Source: Microcoleaceae cyanobacterium UBA11344 (lineage in GTDB: Bacteria > Cyanobacteriota > Cyanobacteriia > Cyanobacteriales > Microcoleaceae). Taken from it: a DNA stretch of 12,130 nucleotides. Location: assembly GCA_003483675.1 (NCBI GenBank), contig DMYK01000315.1, positions 1 to 12,130 on the forward strand. The letters run 5' to 3'. The notes beneath the pieces are model-generated. The model was not told the origin of the DNA, ran no database searches, and was given only the letters and a program-made list of their open reading frames with translations. The translations under genes were made by a program, and so were the position numbers. Below are positions 11,038 through 12,130 of the stretch, one piece after another (within the stretch, counting starts at the first letter, position 1; every line of letters begins with the position of its first letter).

Positions 11038-12130
11038 TTACTGAACCTGTGGTAAGCACACCTGGAAGCAACTTCCCACCCCTGGTTGACTGCGGACAGT
11101 AATATTTCCGTGATGACGCTGAGCAATAGCTTTGGCGATCGCCAATCCTAATCCACTTCCCTTCTCTCGCCGAGAGCGAGCTCGATCGGCTCGCCAGAAG
11201 CGATCGAACACCAGCGCTAAATGTTCGGGATCAATGCCAATTCCCGTGTCTTCGACTGAAACAATGACAGCACGTTCAATCTGCTTCATGGACAGTGTTA
11301 CTCTTCCTCCATCTGGTGTGTATTGCAACCCATTCTCCAGTAGATTGCCAAACAAGCGAGTCAACTGTTGGGTATTTCCCAAAACACATACACTGGGCAT
11401 CAGATCGACTTTGAGAGCAATTTGCTTTTCAAGTGCCTGCAACTCCAACAGTAGCAGCAACTCTTGCAGGATGTCGCTCAACTGAACCACAGTCCAATCG
11501 GGTGTTGGATAGGTTGCTGTATCCATTCGCGCTAACAGCAACAAATCTTCCACAAGATGGGTCATTTGGGTAGCCGCCGAGGCGATCGCCGCAATCTTCT
11601 TCACATCCTTGGGATGAATCCGCTCTGGATACGCCTGAAGCACTTCAACCGATGTTTTAATCGCTGTCAAGGGACTCCGCAACTCATGGGAGGCATCGGC
11701 TGTGAACTGTTTGAGTTGGTCAAAACTCTGTTCAATAGGCTTTAACGATTGCCGAGTCAGCCACACACCACCAATTCCCGTCAAACATAAGACGACAATT
11801 CCACCTAACCCCAATCCCCATCGAAGCTGGTTAAGTGTATCTTCTACCTCAGTCGTTTCTTCGCTGGTGCGAATGTAACCTTCCAGATGTTGCTGTCCAG
11901 TGTTAGAACTATAGGCGGCGATCGTAACTGTACGAATCCGTCCCTGATGTAACATTTGATAACCAGGACGTGGCGGTACATCTGGCAAAAGCGTTCCTGC
12001 ATGACCAACCCGTTGGCTATTTGAATCAAACCACTCAACTCCCTGATTGGGTTCCCGCAGATTTTGCCAGGGAATATCTAAATCGCCATCATTATCTAGG
12101 CGACGCAGAGCGTTTGCATAGACATCAGGT
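11038..12130 (-). CDS. Sensor histidine kinase (N-terminus beyond window)
   Basis: The open frame reaches the window edge; 363 residues are visible. An extracytoplasmic sensing region comes first, with acidic and aromatic patches (RRLDNDGDLDIPW, 'GVEWFDSNSQRVGHAG'). Then come a transmembrane segment 'LGLGGIVVLCLTGIGGVWL' and a juxtamembrane linker. The HisKA H-box is FTADASHELRSPLTAI, with the phospho-acceptor His at about visible residue 148 (codon near 11688). The HATPase domain has N-box 'LFGNLLENGLQYTPDGG', G1 'VEDTGIGI', F-box 'FDRFWRADRARS' and G2 'GSGLGLAIAKAI'. It is an EnvZ/PhoR-class kinase that would phosphorylate an OmpR-class regulator, probably encoded just upstream outside the window. 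The domain plan resembles the NrsS/RppB-type cyanobacterial redox and metal sensors, but the input domain is not close enough to name it. A shorter frame starting at TTG 11988 would lose much of the sensor and is not the real start. Confidence 0.93.
   Translation of the reverse strand, partial: PDVYANALRRLDNDGDLDIPWQNLREPNQGVEWFDSNSQRVGHAGTLLPDVPPRPGYQMLHQGRIRTVTIAAYSSNTGQQHLEGYIRTSEETTEVEDTLNQLRWGLGLGGIVVLCLTGIGGVWLTRQSLKPIEQSFDQLKQFTADASHELRSPLTAIKTSVEVLQAYPERIHPKDVKKIAAIASAATQMTHLVEDLLLLARMDTATYPTPDWTVVQLSDILQELLLLLELQALEKQIALKVDLMPSVCVLGNTQQLTRLFGNLLENGLQYTPDGGRVTLSMKQIERAVIVSVEDTGIGIDPEHLALVFDRFWRADRARSRREKGSGLGLAIAKAIAQRHHGNITVRSQPGVGSCFQVCLPQVQ

Noticed and set aside
11844..12038. Minus-strand frame and several plus-strand frames within the histidine kinase
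   Set aside because: They are shadows of the kinase frame, which is continuous to the window edge and carries all family motifs.

Overview
The window reads as chromosomal DNA from a filamentous-type cyanobacterium. Reasons: many HIP1 octamers (GCGATCGC, for example near 1400, 1759, 7080, 7793, 11139 and 11581), a MurG of clear cyanobacterial type, small interspersed repeats of kinds common in cyanobacteria, and AT-rich spacers lacking strong Shine-Dalgarno sites. The genus is not determinable from the sequence alone.

Layout. 1-284 (-) is the N-terminal part of a short-chain dehydrogenase. 285-505 holds a 9-bp tandem repeat and a palindromic element. 506-1483 (-) is a secreted SnoaL/NTF2-like protein with a palindrome embedded in its leader. 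1669-2757 (+) is murG, whose stop codon lies inside a 94-bp MITE-like element. 2852-4990 is bracketed by two same-orientation IS200/IS605-end-like hairpins and holds a truncated DgkA-like fragment, a Tat/lipoprotein Rieske protein and a lipoprotein rubrerythrin. 5100-6031 (-) is cysK broken by two single-base frameshifts. 6086-7480 (-) is a thioredoxin-CcdA fusion. 7525-10280 (-) is one very large gene, now split by an in-frame TGA and frameshifts. It joined a cyclic-nucleotide-binding domain, a degenerate sigma54-type AAA+ domain and a NosR/NapH/CcoG-like membrane iron-sulfur module. 10281-11037 is gene-free but rich in repeats. 11038 to the right edge (-) is a sensor histidine kinase, partial at its N-terminus.

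How the parts fit. Everything from the kinase to the Rieske gene is on the minus strand, apart from one doubtful small ORF at 4988-5122. The theme is thiol, iron-sulfur and peroxide redox chemistry at the membrane. The large membrane gene, the thioredoxin-CcdA gene and cysK are closely spaced (about 45 and 54 bp) and probably formed an operon. The DNA next to the kinase's 3' end (10856-11019) is a near copy of the two sequences that flank the rubrerythrin gene (4031-4079 and 4853-4932), but the gene is replaced by about 35 bp. This suggests the order was once kinase, promoter, rubrerythrin, and that the rubrerythrin unit was duplicated and then lost at one site. Small mobile repeats sit at several of the breakpoints.

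Most remarkable: the cNMP/AAA+/iron-sulfur membrane protein with its thiol-relay neighbour, its decay (or assembly error), and the gene-less scar of the rubrerythrin locus.
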